A stretch of DNA of 64,000 nt from Rhizobiales bacterium IMCC20636. GTDB lineage: Bacteria > Pseudomonadota > Alphaproteobacteria > Rhizobiales > GCA-2746425. Under the pieces are notes generated by a model. That model saw only the letters and a program-made list of their open reading frames with translations, was not told where the DNA came from and made no database searches. A program made the translations under genes and the position numbers. This document shows positions 53,272-62,123 of the stretch, piece after piece (positions within the stretch are counted from its first letter, which is position 1; each line of letters starts with the position of its first letter). Where the stretch lies: the NCBI GenBank assembly GCA_016865015.1, contig CP018226.1:2821001-2885000 (forward strand), read 5' to 3'.

Positions 53272-54066
53272 ATGCTCAAATTAGAAAAGCTGACCAAAGT
53301 CTACCCCACCGGCGACAAGGCGTTGACCGATGTGACTTTGGAAATTCCCAGTGGCCAGGTGGTTGCACTGATCGGCCCATCCGGCGCGGGTAAATCAACC
53401 CTGATCCGCTGCATAAACCGGCTGGTGTCGCCGACTTCCGGCAAGGCAATTCTGGATGGTACGGACCTGACTGCTCTTGGTGCAGGCGGCTTGCGCCGTG
53501 AGCGCCGCAGGATGGGCATGATTTTCCAGGAATACGCGCTGGTTGAGCGGTTGACCGTCATGGAAAATGTCCTCTCCGGCCGCCTCGGCTATGTCGGATT
53601 CTGGCGCAGCTATTTTCGCAAATTCCCGCAAAAGGATGTGGATGAAGCCTTTCGCCTACTGGACCGGGTAGGCCTTTTGGCAATGGCCGACAAGCGCGCC
53701 GACGAATTATCCGGTGGCCAGCGACAACGCGTCGGCATTGCCCGGGCCTTGATACAGGACCCTGCCCTGTTGTTGGTGGACGAGCCTACCGCTTCGCTTG
53801 ATCCAAAAACCTCGCGTCAGATCATGCGTTTGATTTGCGAGTTGTGTCAGGAACGCGACCTGGCGGCGATCATCAACATTCATGATGTCGCTTTGGCACA
53901 GATGTTTGTTCAACGTGTCATCGGTCTGCGTTTCGGTGTTGTTCAATTTGACGGGCCTCCTGAGGGTCTGACCCCTGAGGTGTTGACCACCATTTATGGT
54001 GAGGAAGACTGGAAGGAAACCATCCAGAAAGTGGATGAAGAAGACTTGCAAGACGACGCCTCATGA
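53272..54066 (+). CDS. phnC: Phosphonate-type ABC transporter ATP-binding protein
   Basis: A 264-residue ATPase with Walker [11 protein letters not shown]-loop [25 protein letters not shown] (the [18 protein letters not shown] stretch is PhnC-specific), signature [15 protein letters not shown], Walker [13 protein letters not shown] and H-loop [13 protein letters not shown] 53272 was preferred to the upstream ATG at 53224, which lies within the hairpin. Overlaps the first permease by four bases. Confidence 0.93.
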   Translation: MLKLEKLTKVYPTGDKALTDVTLEIPSGQVVALIGPSGAGKSTLIRCINRLVSPTSGKAILDGTDLTALGAGGLRRERRRMGMIFQEYALVERLTVMENVLSGRLGYVGFWRSYFRKFPQKDVDEAFRLLDRVGLLAMADKRADELSGGQRQRVGIARALIQDPALLLVDEPTASLDPKTSRQIMRLICELCQERDLAAIINIHDVALAQMFVQRVIGLRFGVVQFDGPPEGLTPEVLTTIYGEEDWKETIQKVDEEDLQDDAS

Positions 54067-54899
54067 GCCGCTCATCCACCCTTCATGCAGATGCGCGACT
54101 GGAAGATCTGGTCGGCAGCAAATGGCAGAAACCGCCCTTCATCACATCGAGCTTACTGCGCTGGAGCCTGACCATTGGGGCCCTGGTTTACTTCGTGGTG
54201 GCGATCAGCTCACTGGATGTGAACTGGTCGCGTGTCAGCGAAGGCCTTGATCGCGGGCTTCAATTCTTTCTCGGTTTTGTCAATCCTGATTTCACTTCCC
54301 GTGCGGTGGATATCAAGGAAGGTCTCATTGAAAGCGTCGAGATGACGATCGCGTCCACAGTGGTCGGTATTTTCATTTCGATACCCATTGGCCTTGGAGC
54401 TGCCAGAAACATTGCCCCATTGCCAGTCTATCTGGTGTGCCGCAGCATAGTTGCTGTCTCGCGTGCGCTGAATGAGATCATTGTCGCGATTCTTCTGGTG
54501 GCCATTTTCGGTTTCGGCCCGCTCGCCGGGTTCCTGACTTTGAGCTTTGCAACGATTGGCTTTCTGGCCAAGCTGCTGGCAGAAGAAATTGAAGATATGG
54601 ACAAGGTTCAGGCGGAAGCCGTGCGTGCGACTGGCTCAAGGTGGACGCAATGGATCAATTATGGCGTTCAACCCCAGATCATGCCGCGCCTCATCGGATT
54701 GTCGATCTATCGACTCGATATCAACTTTCGCGAATCTGCTGTCCTGGGACTGGTAGGTGCTGGCGGTATCGGAGCGACGCTCAACACCGCGTTTGACCGT
54801 TATGAGTTTGATACGGCTGCAGCCATCCTGTTAATCATCATCATCGTTGTCATGATGCTGGAATATCTATCCGGCATCATTCGCGCAAAGGTTCAATAA
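54063..54899 (+). CDS. phnE: Phosphonate-type ABC transporter permease PhnE (first)
   Basis: A 278-residue permease with six helices. [48 protein letters not shown] and the EAA loop [27 protein letters not shown], then [20 protein letters not shown], are PhnE signatures. It starts ATG overlapping phnC (ATGA) and ends one base into the second permease (TAATG). Confidence 0.92.
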   Translation: MSRSSTLHADARLEDLVGSKWQKPPFITSSLLRWSLTIGALVYFVVAISSLDVNWSRVSEGLDRGLQFFLGFVNPDFTSRAVDIKEGLIESVEMTIASTVVGIFISIPIGLGAARNIAPLPVYLVCRSIVAVSRALNEIIVAILLVAIFGFGPLAGFLTLSFATIGFLAKLLAEEIEDMDKVQAEAVRATGSRWTQWINYGVQPQIMPRLIGLSIYRLDINFRESAVLGLVGAGGIGATLNTAFDRYEFDTAAAILLIIIIVVMMLEYLSGIIRAKVQ

Positions 54900-55717
54900 T
54901 GCCAATTTCCTCCGATAAAAGCGGTTTGAAAGTCTGGCAACGGCGCGACCGCAACACCCAATTGCTGGTCTGGGCAGGCTGGCTGCTTGGGACCATGGTG
55001 TTCCTCTATTGCTGGCGTCAGATTTCCGATGCTACCGAATGGTTTTTTGTGTGGGATGCGCCACGTATCGCCGCCGATATCGGCGATCGCGCACTGCCCC
55101 CCCGCTGGGCCTATATCAATTCCCTGTGGGAGCCCATCTGGGACACATTGAACATTGCGACACTGGGAACGTTGTTTGCGCTTGTCCTGGCGGTGCCGGT
55201 TGCTTTTCTGGCGGCGCGTAACACGACACCCAATCGATATATCATCCGGCCAATCGCCTTGCTGATCATCGTCTCGTCACGGTCGATCAATTCCCTGATC
55301 TGGGCATTGCTGCTGGTGGCTGTTGTTGGGCCGGGTGTGTTTGCTGGCATGTTGGCAATCACCATCCGATCCATCGGATTTTGCGCCAAGTTGCTCTATG
55401 AAGCGATTGAAGAAATCGACCAGAGCCAGGTGGAAGCCATTACGGCCACCGGTGCCAGCCGCTGGCAGATCATGGCCTATGGCATTGTTCCACAAATAAT
55501 GCCTGCCTTTGCCGGCATCTCGGTGTTCCGGTGGGACATCAATATTCGCGAATCGACCGTTCTTGGGCTGGTTGGCGCAGGTGGCATCGGCCTGCAATTG
55601 CAGGGGTCACTGAATACGCTGGCATGGCCGCAAGTCAGCCTCATCCTGCTGGTCATCCTGTTTGCAGTTCTCATCAGTGAATGGGTGTCTGCCAAGGTTC
55701 GCGGCGCAATTATCTGA
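54899..55717 (+). CDS. phnE: Phosphonate-type ABC transporter permease PhnE (second)
   Basis: A 272-residue permease, paralogue of the preceding gene. SSRSINSLIWALLLVAVVGPG, the EAA loop VEAITATGASRWQIMAYGIVPQIMP and [20 protein letters not shown] are aligned equivalents. Two PhnE genes give a heterodimeric channel, common in marine bacteria. It is the last gene of the operon, followed 20 bases on by a strong terminator. Confidence 0.92.
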   Translation: MPISSDKSGLKVWQRRDRNTQLLVWAGWLLGTMVFLYCWRQISDATEWFFVWDAPRIAADIGDRALPPRWAYINSLWEPIWDTLNIATLGTLFALVLAVPVAFLAARNTTPNRYIIRPIALLIIVSSRSINSLIWALLLVAVVGPGVFAGMLAITIRSIGFCAKLLYEAIEEIDQSQVEAITATGASRWQIMAYGIVPQIMPAFAGISVFRWDINIRESTVLGLVGAGGIGLQLQGSLNTLAWPQVSLILLVILFAVLISEWVSAKVRGAII

Positions 55718-55737
55718 TATCAACATTTACACTCCTG

Positions 55738-55775
55738 AAGCACGCGCTTTAAAAGCGCGTGCTTGTTGTATTTTT
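55738..55775 (+). terminator. Rho-independent terminator after phnDCEE
   Basis: AAGCACGCGCTT, loop TAA, AAGCGCGTGCTT: a perfect 12-bp stem, followed by GTTGTATTTTT. It separates the phn operon from tupBCA. Confidence 0.93.
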
Positions 55776-55809
55776 CCGTAATTCCGGTAAATTACAGCAA
55801 ATAATACAT

Positions 55810-55833
55810 AAAAATGCATATGAATGCATTTTT
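55810..55833. promoter_or_regulatory. 24-bp palindrome upstream of tupB, probable operator
   Basis: AAAAATGCAT, spacer ATGA, ATGCATTTTT: perfect 10-bp arms ending 12 bases before the tupB start codon. The position would block transcription or translation initiation when bound. The HTH-PBP regulator at 58190 is the natural candidate binder, with tungstate or molybdate as ligand, but this is inference. Confidence 0.6.
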
Positions 55834-55845
55834 TGGGAGAGACAA

Positions 55846-56553
55846 ATGCAGGATATCCAGGCGGCGTTTTTGGCTGCCTTCAATCTGATCGTCAGTCTGG
55901 ATGCCGATCTGTTTGATATCGTGGGATTGTCTCTGACCGTGACACTCAGCGCGGTGGGTATCTCCTGCCTGTTGGGTTTTCCCTTGGGGGCTTTGCTGGC
56001 CATTTCCCGGTTTCCCGGCCGGGGTATGATTGTGGTCTTCATCAGTTCACTGATGGGCTTGCCCCCCGTTGTGGTTGGACTGACGGTCTATCTGTTTCTG
56101 TCCAGTGCCGGGCCGCTTGGCAGCTGGCAATTGCTCTACACCCCCACTGCGATGATCATTGCCCAAAGCGTGCTTGTGACGCCCATCATCGCCGCCCTCA
56201 CCCGGCAAATCATTGAAGATCTGAATGGCGAGTACAGTGAATTGCTGCGCTCCATGAGCGCCCGCCGACGTGACGTCCTGTCCACCTTGTTATGGGACGC
56301 GCGCTATTCACTCATTACTGCTGCACTGGCGGGCATGGGCCGGGCGCTGGCTGAAGTTGGCGCGGTGATGATCGTTGGCGGCAATATCAATCATGTGACC
56401 CGCGTCATGACCACCGCCATTGCACTTGAAACCTCCAAGGGCGAATTGGCGCTTGCTCTGGGTCTGGGTATCATTCTGGTTCTGCTGTCCATCTCCATAA
56501 ATGCTGCGCTGATGTCGCTGCGCACAAGCATGGAGCGGTTTGCCTATGCCTGA
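55846..56553 (+). CDS. tupB: Tungstate ABC transporter permease
   Basis: A 235-residue permease with about five to six helices. LSLTVTLSAVGISCLLGFPLGALLAI, FISSLMGLPPVVVGLTVYLFLS and ALAEVGAVMIVGGNINHVTRVMTTAIALET are TupB/WtpB-type motifs. ATG 55846 follows GGGAGAG; the longer frame from 55759 runs through the terminator and operator. It overlaps tupC by eight bases. The gene order B-C-A is unusual, since tupA generally comes first. Confidence 0.92.
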   Translation: MQDIQAAFLAAFNLIVSLDADLFDIVGLSLTVTLSAVGISCLLGFPLGALLAISRFPGRGMIVVFISSLMGLPPVVVGLTVYLFLSSAGPLGSWQLLYTPTAMIIAQSVLVTPIIAALTRQIIEDLNGEYSELLRSMSARRRDVLSTLLWDARYSLITAALAGMGRALAEVGAVMIVGGNINHVTRVMTTAIALETSKGELALALGLGIILVLLSISINAALMSLRTSMERFAYA

Positions 56554-57295
56554 AGCAGATATCGTCCAATTGCATGAAAGCGCTGAGCACAATCCAGCCA
56601 GGCTGATCGCCAAACTGGAAAATGTGGTGTTTGCACCGGGAGCCAGAAAGCTTGTTGATGGGCTGTCATTTACCCTGCGCAACAATGGCATCACCACATT
56701 GATGGGACCCAACGGCGCTGGCAAATCCCTTGCCATGCGCCTGCTGGCCAGGCTGTTGCTGCCGACCACCGGACATGTGCACGACTGCGGGATAGCCGCC
56801 CGTGATATTGCGCTTGTCTTCCAAAAACCGGTGATGTTGCGACGCTCTGTAACGGGAAATTTGACCCACGCGCTCAAATTGCATGGCGTCAGCCGCGCAG
56901 AGCGACCTGCGCGCCTGGGTGAATTGTTGCAGATGGCTGATTTGGAGCACCTTGCCAATTCGCCCGCCAGATTGCTGTCTGGTGGCGAGCAGCAACGCCT
57001 TGCTTTGGTGCGAGCGCTCGCTGCCGAGCCGAAATTGCTGCTGCTGGACGAGCCGACGGCGAGCCTCGACCCTCAGGCAACGCAAGCGATTGAAACGCTG
57101 ATCCTGCAAGCCAGCAACCATGGAACGAAAATCGTGCTGGTAACCCATGATATCGGACAGGCCAAACGACTGGCTTGCGACGTTGTGTTTCTGCATCAGG
57201 GGTTTGCCCATGAGCATGCGCCTGCCGAGACCTTCTTTACAGAGCCGCAATCGCTGGAAGCGATGGCGTATCTGAAAGGTGAATTACTGATTTGA
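56546..57295 (+). CDS. tupC: Tungstate ABC transporter ATP-binding protein
   Basis: A 249-residue ATPase. Walker A GPNGAGKSL (Leu in place of the usual Ser/Thr after GKS), Q-loop LVFQKPVMLRRSV, signature LSGGEQQRLALVRAL, Walker [12 protein letters not shown] and H-loop VLVTHDIGQA. FQKPVMLRRSV is a TupC-typical stretch. Start ATG 56546 with GGAGCGG upstream, in place of the TTG at 56540. Confidence 0.92.
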   Translation: MPEADIVQLHESAEHNPARLIAKLENVVFAPGARKLVDGLSFTLRNNGITTLMGPNGAGKSLAMRLLARLLLPTTGHVHDCGIAARDIALVFQKPVMLRRSVTGNLTHALKLHGVSRAERPARLGELLQMADLEHLANSPARLLSGGEQQRLALVRALAAEPKLLLLDEPTASLDPQATQAIETLILQASNHGTKIVLVTHDIGQAKRLACDVVFLHQGFAHEHAPAETFFTEPQSLEAMAYLKGELLI

Positions 57296-57316
57296 ACACT
57301 TATCGGGAGACCTGAA

Positions 57317-58138
57317 ATGAAAAGATATCTTTGTAAACTGACCGGGCTTTGCCTGCTAGCACAGACTGCATTGGTGGGACCAACACTGGCAGATGATTTC
57401 ATCATCGTTCAGTCGACGACTTCGACCCAGAACTCCGGTCTTTACGAGGCGCTTCTACCCCAGTTTACCGAGATGTCCGGAATTGAAGTCCGCGTTGTCG
57501 CTGTTGGCACAGGACAGGCCATCAAGAATGCAACAAACTGCGATGGCGATGTGCTGCTGGTGCATGCAAAGCCATCTGAGGAAAAATTCATTGCTGCAGG
57601 ATATGGCCTTACCCGCTCCGACGTCATGTATAATGATTTCGTGATTGTTGGTCCGAAATCTGACCCAGCCGGGATTGCAGGCAGCAATGATGTGGCGGCA
57701 GCGCTGCAAAAGATTGCTGACAGCGAAGCGGCTTTCGCCTCACGCGGTGATGACAGTGGCACCCACAAGAAAGAACTCAGCCTGTGGAGCAGTGCCGGTA
57801 TTGACGGACCTGCGTCCAGTGGAAGCTGGTATCGTGAAACAGGTTCCGGCATGGGCGCTACGCTGAATGTCGGTGTGGGTATGGATGCCTATGTGATGAC
57901 AGACCGCGCAACTTGGATCGCATTTGGCAACAAGGCAGACCACACAATCGTTGTGGAAGGCGATTCAGCGATGTTCAATCAATATGGCATCATCGATATC
58001 AATCCTGAGCATTGCCCGAATGTGAAAACCGATCTGGCCGGTCAGTTTATCGACTGGATCCTGTCCTCTGACGGCCAAACCGCCATTGCTGGCTACAAGC
58101 GCGACGGGCAGCAATTGTTTTTCCCGAACGCGAAGTAG
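57317..58138 (+). CDS. tupA: Tungstate ABC transporter substrate-binding protein
   Basis: A 273-residue periplasmic receptor. Signal peptide MKRYLCKLTGLCLLAQTAL to LADD, then FIIVQSTTSTQNSGLYEALLP, where the TTSTxNSGL motif holds the tungstate oxyanion in TupA. VGTGQAIKNATNCDGDVLLVH and SRGDDSGTHKKEL complete the ligand site. TupA proteins discriminate tungstate from molybdate strongly. It is the last gene in the tup operon, next to formate dehydrogenase genes that need W or Mo. Confidence 0.93.
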   Translation: MKRYLCKLTGLCLLAQTALVGPTLADDFIIVQSTTSTQNSGLYEALLPQFTEMSGIEVRVVAVGTGQAIKNATNCDGDVLLVHAKPSEEKFIAAGYGLTRSDVMYNDFVIVGPKSDPAGIAGSNDVAAALQKIADSEAAFASRGDDSGTHKKELSLWSSAGIDGPASSGSWYRETGSGMGATLNVGVGMDAYVMTDRATWIAFGNKADHTIVVEGDSAMFNQYGIIDINPEHCPNVKTDLAGQFIDWILSSDGQTAIAGYKRDGQQLFFPNAK

Positions 58139-58153
58139 AAACTCGATTTGGGG

Positions 58154-58187
58154 TGCGGAGCTTTCTTGAGCGATCAGAAGCTCCGCA
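58154..58187. terminator. Hairpin between convergent tupA and the regulator gene
   Basis: TGCGGAGCTT and AAGCTCCGCA form a perfect 10-bp stem with a 14-base loop exactly between the two convergent stop codons. No T run on either side, so it may act as a bidirectional stabiliser or a weak terminator. Confidence 0.65.
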
Positions 58188-58189
58188 AA

Positions 58190-59068
58190 CTAAGCACCAT
58201 TCCAGTGAATTTTGCCGTGGCCGGTCAAATCATACCCGCCAATTTCGGCGGCCTGCTGCTGAAAGTCAGCAGAGCGACAGAATTGCAGCAAGGCCTGCAT
58301 GGGCGGTTCAAACCATGAGCGGCGATCAATCAGAAGATCGTAGCGTTCTGTTGCTATTGGCAAAAAACCCAAGTCAAATTGTCGGGCCAGGCCGGCGAGT
58401 CCGGGCGCAGCGTCAGCCTTGCCGGACACAACGGTCAGAGCTGCATCGGTTTCCGTGCGGGCGAAATCGGCGAGCAGATCGAAATCTGCTGGCTTGAGGC
58501 CTTTGGCGTTCAGCTCGTGCAGGAACAGACGACCTGCGCCTGATGCTGGTTGGCGTTGCGCAATGCGCTTGCCGTTCAATTCTGCCAGAGAGCCAATCGA
58601 GGCAAATTTTGCTGACAGAATGAGCCCCTGCTCGCGCTTTGCCCACTCCATCAAAACCATAGGCTCCTGAGAAAACCCCTCCCGTACGAAGGACAGGTTC
58701 CACTCTTGTCCGCTGTCTTCAATCAGATGAACACCGGCGGCCATGGCCTGGCCGGACTTCAGTTGATCCAGCCCATCCATACTGCCATCAAAGAATGTTG
58801 CAAGACCACACCGACTCTCACGGATTGCCCAATCGAGCAATGGATCATGACTGCCTGCAATGATATGCGGCAGGGTTTTGGTCTGTATCGGGCCAGCAGG
58901 TTTGGCACCACGCAGCCATGCATCGACCTCAGACTTGGGGAAGAGCAGTTTGCCGGTAATACGGCGGCAGGGAATTTCTCCGGCGCTGGCAAGATCATAG
59001 ACCTTGCGCTCCTTCACGCGCAGAATATCGGCAAGTTCTTTGGTCGTGAGGAATTGAGGTTCAGTCAT
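58190..59068 (-). CDS. Helix-turn-helix regulator with PBP-like oxyanion-sensing domain
   Basis: A 292-residue one-component regulator. Residues 6-55 are an excisionase/MerR-like HTH (LTTKELADILRVKERKVYDLASAGEIPCRRI then KLLFPKSEVDAWL). Residues 85-290 are a type II periplasmic-binding-protein-like domain without a signal peptide (IIAGSHDPLLDWAI, QRQPASGAGRLFLHELN). Such proteins typically lie beside molybdate or tungstate transport and Mo/W-enzyme genes. It is convergent with tupBCA and co-directional, though downstream, with the fdh operon. It could bind the palindrome at 55810 or fdh control regions. Confidence 0.82.
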   Translation of the reverse strand: MTEPQFLTTKELADILRVKERKVYDLASAGEIPCRRITGKLLFPKSEVDAWLRGAKPAGPIQTKTLPHIIAGSHDPLLDWAIRESRCGLATFFDGSMDGLDQLKSGQAMAAGVHLIEDSGQEWNLSFVREGFSQEPMVLMEWAKREQGLILSAKFASIGSLAELNGKRIAQRQPASGAGRLFLHELNAKGLKPADFDLLADFARTETDAALTVVSGKADAAPGLAGLARQFDLGFLPIATERYDLLIDRRSWFEPPMQALLQFCRSADFQQQAAEIGGYDLTGHGKIHWNGA

Positions 59069-59122
59069 GCTGTATTCCGGGCAGAGGATGATGGCCTGTT
59101 GTGTTCAGCTGAATCTGTCCAA

Positions 59123-59251
59123 TTAATCATCCAGCCGCACAGAATCACTGACGCCACTTGCTACGCCGGGAATTTCAACCCTTGGCAGCCCGTAATTGAA
59201 CAGGATTGCAATTCCGGCAACCGCTACAATTGCACAAAGAAACGCACGCAT
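59123..59251 (-). CDS. 42-residue single-pass membrane protein, fdh operon
   Basis: Translating 59251 to 59123 on the minus strand gives ATG, 41 further codons and TAA. It starts MRAFLCAIVAVAGIAILFNYG and ends SDSVRLDD. One N-terminal hydrophobic helix of about 18 residues and a short polar tail are evident. A good ribosome binding site (GAGAGGAA, ten bases from ATG) is present and the start lies 26 bases after the WD40-cytochrome gene. Size and position suggest an accessory subunit or assembly factor for the formate dehydrogenase, but I do not recognise it. Confidence 0.68.
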   Translation of the reverse strand: MRAFLCAIVAVAGIAILFNYGLPRVEIPGVASGVSDSVRLDD

Positions 59252-59276
59252 GTTTCAAATTCCTCTCATCTATGGA

Positions 59277-60635
59277 CTAGTCAGCCTCGACCTGATCGGT
59301 CTGGCTATTTGTATCGGCACCCAAGGCATCCGGATCAGTCGCTCTTTTCAGATACTCTATCAGATCGATCCGGTCCTGCGCATCGGTTATTCTCTGCATC
59401 GGCATTTTCGAGCCTGGGGTCAATGCGTCAGGTCCCACGTCAAATAACGCATTGATGGTGTCGTCGTTCCAGATGAGATCATTGCCGGTCAATGCGGGGG
59501 AATAAGTGTAACCATTTACGGTTCCGGCAGGACGGCCGAATACGCCACCAAGAGGCGGACCGGCCTGTCGGGTCACTTCAGATCCAAGACTGTGGCATAT
59601 GGAGCATTTGCGTACGAATTGCCGTTCGCCGTTGTCCATTTCACCCGGTGGGCGGTGAAACGGCTGCTGTTCAGCGCCTTGGGCGGGCACGCGGCCCTCT
59701 TCCGGCCAGATGACCACAGCTTCATCCAGTCCTCCGGACAGCAAACGGCCATCCTCTGCATAAGCCAAAGCCCAGACCGGACCCGATTTCGTGGCGCGAA
59801 AGTCTCGGGCGACAGACCAGCTCTGTGTATCGAGTACCATTATGTAACCATCCCCGTCACCCACAGCGAGCCGGTTTTCGTCGGCGCTGAGCGCGAGTGA
59901 CAGAATTGGGCGGCGCTCAAGGGTAATGTCTGCAATCACGGCACCGCTTGCGGTATCGATCACCCGGGTGCCGCCATCCAGACTCCCATAGGCGAACCAC
60001 CCCTGACTATCATTGACAACCACCCGGTTCACCCCGAAGCCGTGCTTTACTTCGATCCGTCTTGGTGTGCCATCAGAAACGTTCCAGCTTCTGACAGTCC
60101 CATCCATGGACGCGGTATACAGAACACTGCCGTCACTGTTGAAGGCAACATCATTGACGCCGCTCTTGTGGCCAGTCAGCCATGTTTGCAACCCGCCTGT
60201 GCTTGCATCCCAAAGACCCGCGCGGCCATCCCAGCTTGCCGAGGCAATGAGCGACTGATCCGGAGAGACTGCTACTGACAGGATTTTCCCCTGGTGGCCT
60301 TCCAGTTGCTGCAGCTTCTTTGCAGATTGCAGGTCCCAAATGATCAGTGCGTAATCATCACCACCTGAAATCGCCCGTTGCGGCCCCAGAAAGGCAACGC
60401 TGTTGACCGCTGCCTGATGGCCTTCAAGCCATTGAGGGCCAGCTCCTGTCCAATAGCCGACAGAATAGTCAAAACTGGCGCTTAACCTGGCATTTCGCTC
60501 ACCGGCGGCCACTCCCATGATCGGGCCACCATGACCGTCGAGGCGTTCATAACCGTCATTGGCATCGGCCGGTATGGCTGTCAGCAGGCAACAGGCTGCA
60601 AACAAAGCTTTCACTTTATTTGCAGCCGTCTCCAT
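59277..60635 (-). CDS. Seven-bladed WD40 propeller fused to a c-type cytochrome
   Basis: A 452-residue exported protein. A signal peptide (about residues 1-25, ending ADAN) is followed by seven WD40-like repeats (LDGHGGPIMGV, LEGHQAAVNSV, LEGHQGKILSV, LTGHKSGVNDV, and three less regular) to about residue 320. A class I cytochrome c domain follows, with CSICH for heme attachment, GPPLGGVFGRPAG and PGSKMPMQRI carrying the axial Met. It lies two bases from the fdh gamma gene in the same direction, so it is probably a periplasmic electron acceptor for, or docking partner of, the formate dehydrogenase. Confidence 0.87.
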   Translation of the reverse strand: METAANKVKALFAACCLLTAIPADANDGYERLDGHGGPIMGVAAGERNARLSASFDYSVGYWTGAGPQWLEGHQAAVNSVAFLGPQRAISGGDDYALIIWDLQSAKKLQQLEGHQGKILSVAVSPDQSLIASASWDGRAGLWDASTGGLQTWLTGHKSGVNDVAFNSDGSVLYTASMDGTVRSWNVSDGTPRRIEVKHGFGVNRVVVNDSQGWFAYGSLDGGTRVIDTASGAVIADITLERRPILSLALSADENRLAVGDGDGYIMVLDTQSWSVARDFRATKSGPVWALAYAEDGRLLSGGLDEAVVIWPEEGRVPAQGAEQQPFHRPPGEMDNGERQFVRKCSICHSLGSEVTRQAGPPLGGVFGRPAGTVNGYTYSPALTGNDLIWNDDTINALFDVGPDALTPGSKMPMQRITDAQDRIDLIEYLKRATDPDALGADTNSQTDQVEAD

Positions 60636-60637
60636 GA

Positions 60638-61945
60638 TTATTCGGCAGGTTGTGCGGACTGGTCGGCATCATCGGTCTTTTTGGCCGACCGGGCTTTTTT
60701 GGCCTCTTCCGCTTCAACCTTGGCGACCCAAAGATCGTGATGTTCCATGGCCCAGTTCTTGTCCACCTTGCCTGAGCCCATGGCAGAAAAAGCCCCCTGC
60801 ATACCAATGGAACCAATATAGATATGGGCAAGAATAATGACCATCATCCCGAACGCAACAATGGTGTGCCAGAGCTGCGCGTATTGCATTTCCTGATGAA
60901 GCTGCAATTCGGTGGGAAGGTTGGTTTCCTGTCCAATCAGCGGCGCAAGCTCGTTGATCTTGGCGAATGTTGGGCCGAACATCGAAAATTCAAATGGGAA
61001 CAGCAGCGATATGCCAGTCATTGAAACGGACGCGCCGAGCAATATGACGCTCCAGAAAATGATCTTCTGTCCTGCATTGAACTTCTTGGACGGTGGATGA
61101 ACACCCTTTACGAAGATTCCGCCACCTTTGAGCAACCAGACAAGATCGTAGCGGTTGGGAATATTCTGGAGGACCCATTGGAAGAAAATCAGGATAAGTC
61201 CGGCAATGAAGGCCCAGGCCACATTGTTGTGCACCCACTTGCCGGCGCTCGCGACCTGCGCATAAAGATCTGCTCCGACCCACTCTATCAGGACTGTTCG
61301 ACCAAACAAAAGCCACAGTCCGGTCAAGGCCAGCAAAACAAAGGAAATGGCGAGCAGCCAATGGCCGAACCGCTCAATCCCGGAAAAACGCTGAATCAGG
61401 ATACCCGACAGGCCGTGTTCGACCTTGATGCGGCCGCGAATGAGATAAAACAGGGCCAACAGGACCAACATGCCACCAAGCGCATAGAGTCCATATGTGG
61501 CTACTGGTCCCTTACGCCACTCAATCCAACGCATGCCCCCATCCTGAATGAGGATCTTGTCGACTGGCTTTCCGGTAGAAACCTTAATATCCCCTGTTCC
61601 GTACCTCAATTGTCGAAAAATGTCGGAATCAGAGGCAGCTCCTCTGATGCCAAGCTGTGAAGACAACGCATCTGGATCGGCGACACCACCGGTTTGGTTG
61701 CGACGGAAAGTATCATCGACCGGCTCTCCCCGCTGACGGCGTAGTATGTCTTCCAGGGTCTGGGCACCGCCTGTACTTGGCCTTGCCTCCAGGGGATTGA
61801 CGCTTTCGGGCTGGGCTACGGTCGTATCGCCATCCTGTGCAACTCCGGGAGCCGCAGCAAACAGCGCTGCGATGACCAGAAAAACGGCGAGTGCCAGACT
61901 CGTTGAAATTGCCCGTGTCACTCTTGCCAAATCTGATGCGAACAT
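60638..61945 (-). CDS. Formate dehydrogenase gamma subunit (cytochrome b556)
   Basis: A 435-residue membrane cytochrome. A signal-like helix (SLALAVFLVIAALFAAAPG) is followed by a periplasmic segment of about 120 residues and then at least five helices. Heme-ligand His candidates are ERFGHWLLAISF, KWVHNNVAWAF and LWHTIVAFGMM with ILAHIYIGSIG. It passes electrons from the FeS subunit to quinone or to the cytochrome c protein. The N-terminal extension is long relative to E. coli FdoI (211 residues) but resembles alphaproteobacterial forms. The C-terminus is highly charged. ATG 61945 was chosen because the longer frame from 62041 runs into the upstream hairpin. Confidence 0.9.
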   Translation of the reverse strand: MFASDLARVTRAISTSLALAVFLVIAALFAAAPGVAQDGDTTVAQPESVNPLEARPSTGGAQTLEDILRRQRGEPVDDTFRRNQTGGVADPDALSSQLGIRGAASDSDIFRQLRYGTGDIKVSTGKPVDKILIQDGGMRWIEWRKGPVATYGLYALGGMLVLLALFYLIRGRIKVEHGLSGILIQRFSGIERFGHWLLAISFVLLALTGLWLLFGRTVLIEWVGADLYAQVASAGKWVHNNVAWAFIAGLILIFFQWVLQNIPNRYDLVWLLKGGGIFVKGVHPPSKKFNAGQKIIFWSVILLGASVSMTGISLLFPFEFSMFGPTFAKINELAPLIGQETNLPTELQLHQEMQYAQLWHTIVAFGMMVIILAHIYIGSIGMQGAFSAMGSGKVDKNWAMEHHDLWVAKVEAEEAKKARSAKKTDDADQSAQPAE

Positions 61946-62030
61946 GATGGCTTTGTCCTTCTCAACGACTGCTCGAAATTTTATAAAATAGCCCTTGGGC
62001 ACAATATTACAGTTGCCACTGCAGACGAAA

Positions 62031-62053
62031 ACGGGCCGCATCTCGCGGCCCGT
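62031..62053 (-). terminator. Intercistronic hairpin between fdh beta and gamma genes
   Basis: ACGGGCCGC and GCGGCCCGT, five-base loop, perfect 9-bp stem, followed on the minus strand by TTTTCG. It may attenuate transcription into the gamma and cytochrome genes. A second inverted pair GATCAA/TTGATC lies just upstream (about 62073-62091). Confidence 0.75.
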
Positions 62054-62123
62054 CTCCTATAATTGCCGTGATCAATGAACTCTTGATCGACGACCGGCGT
62101 TTCAGAAGCCGGGCAATCTGCCC

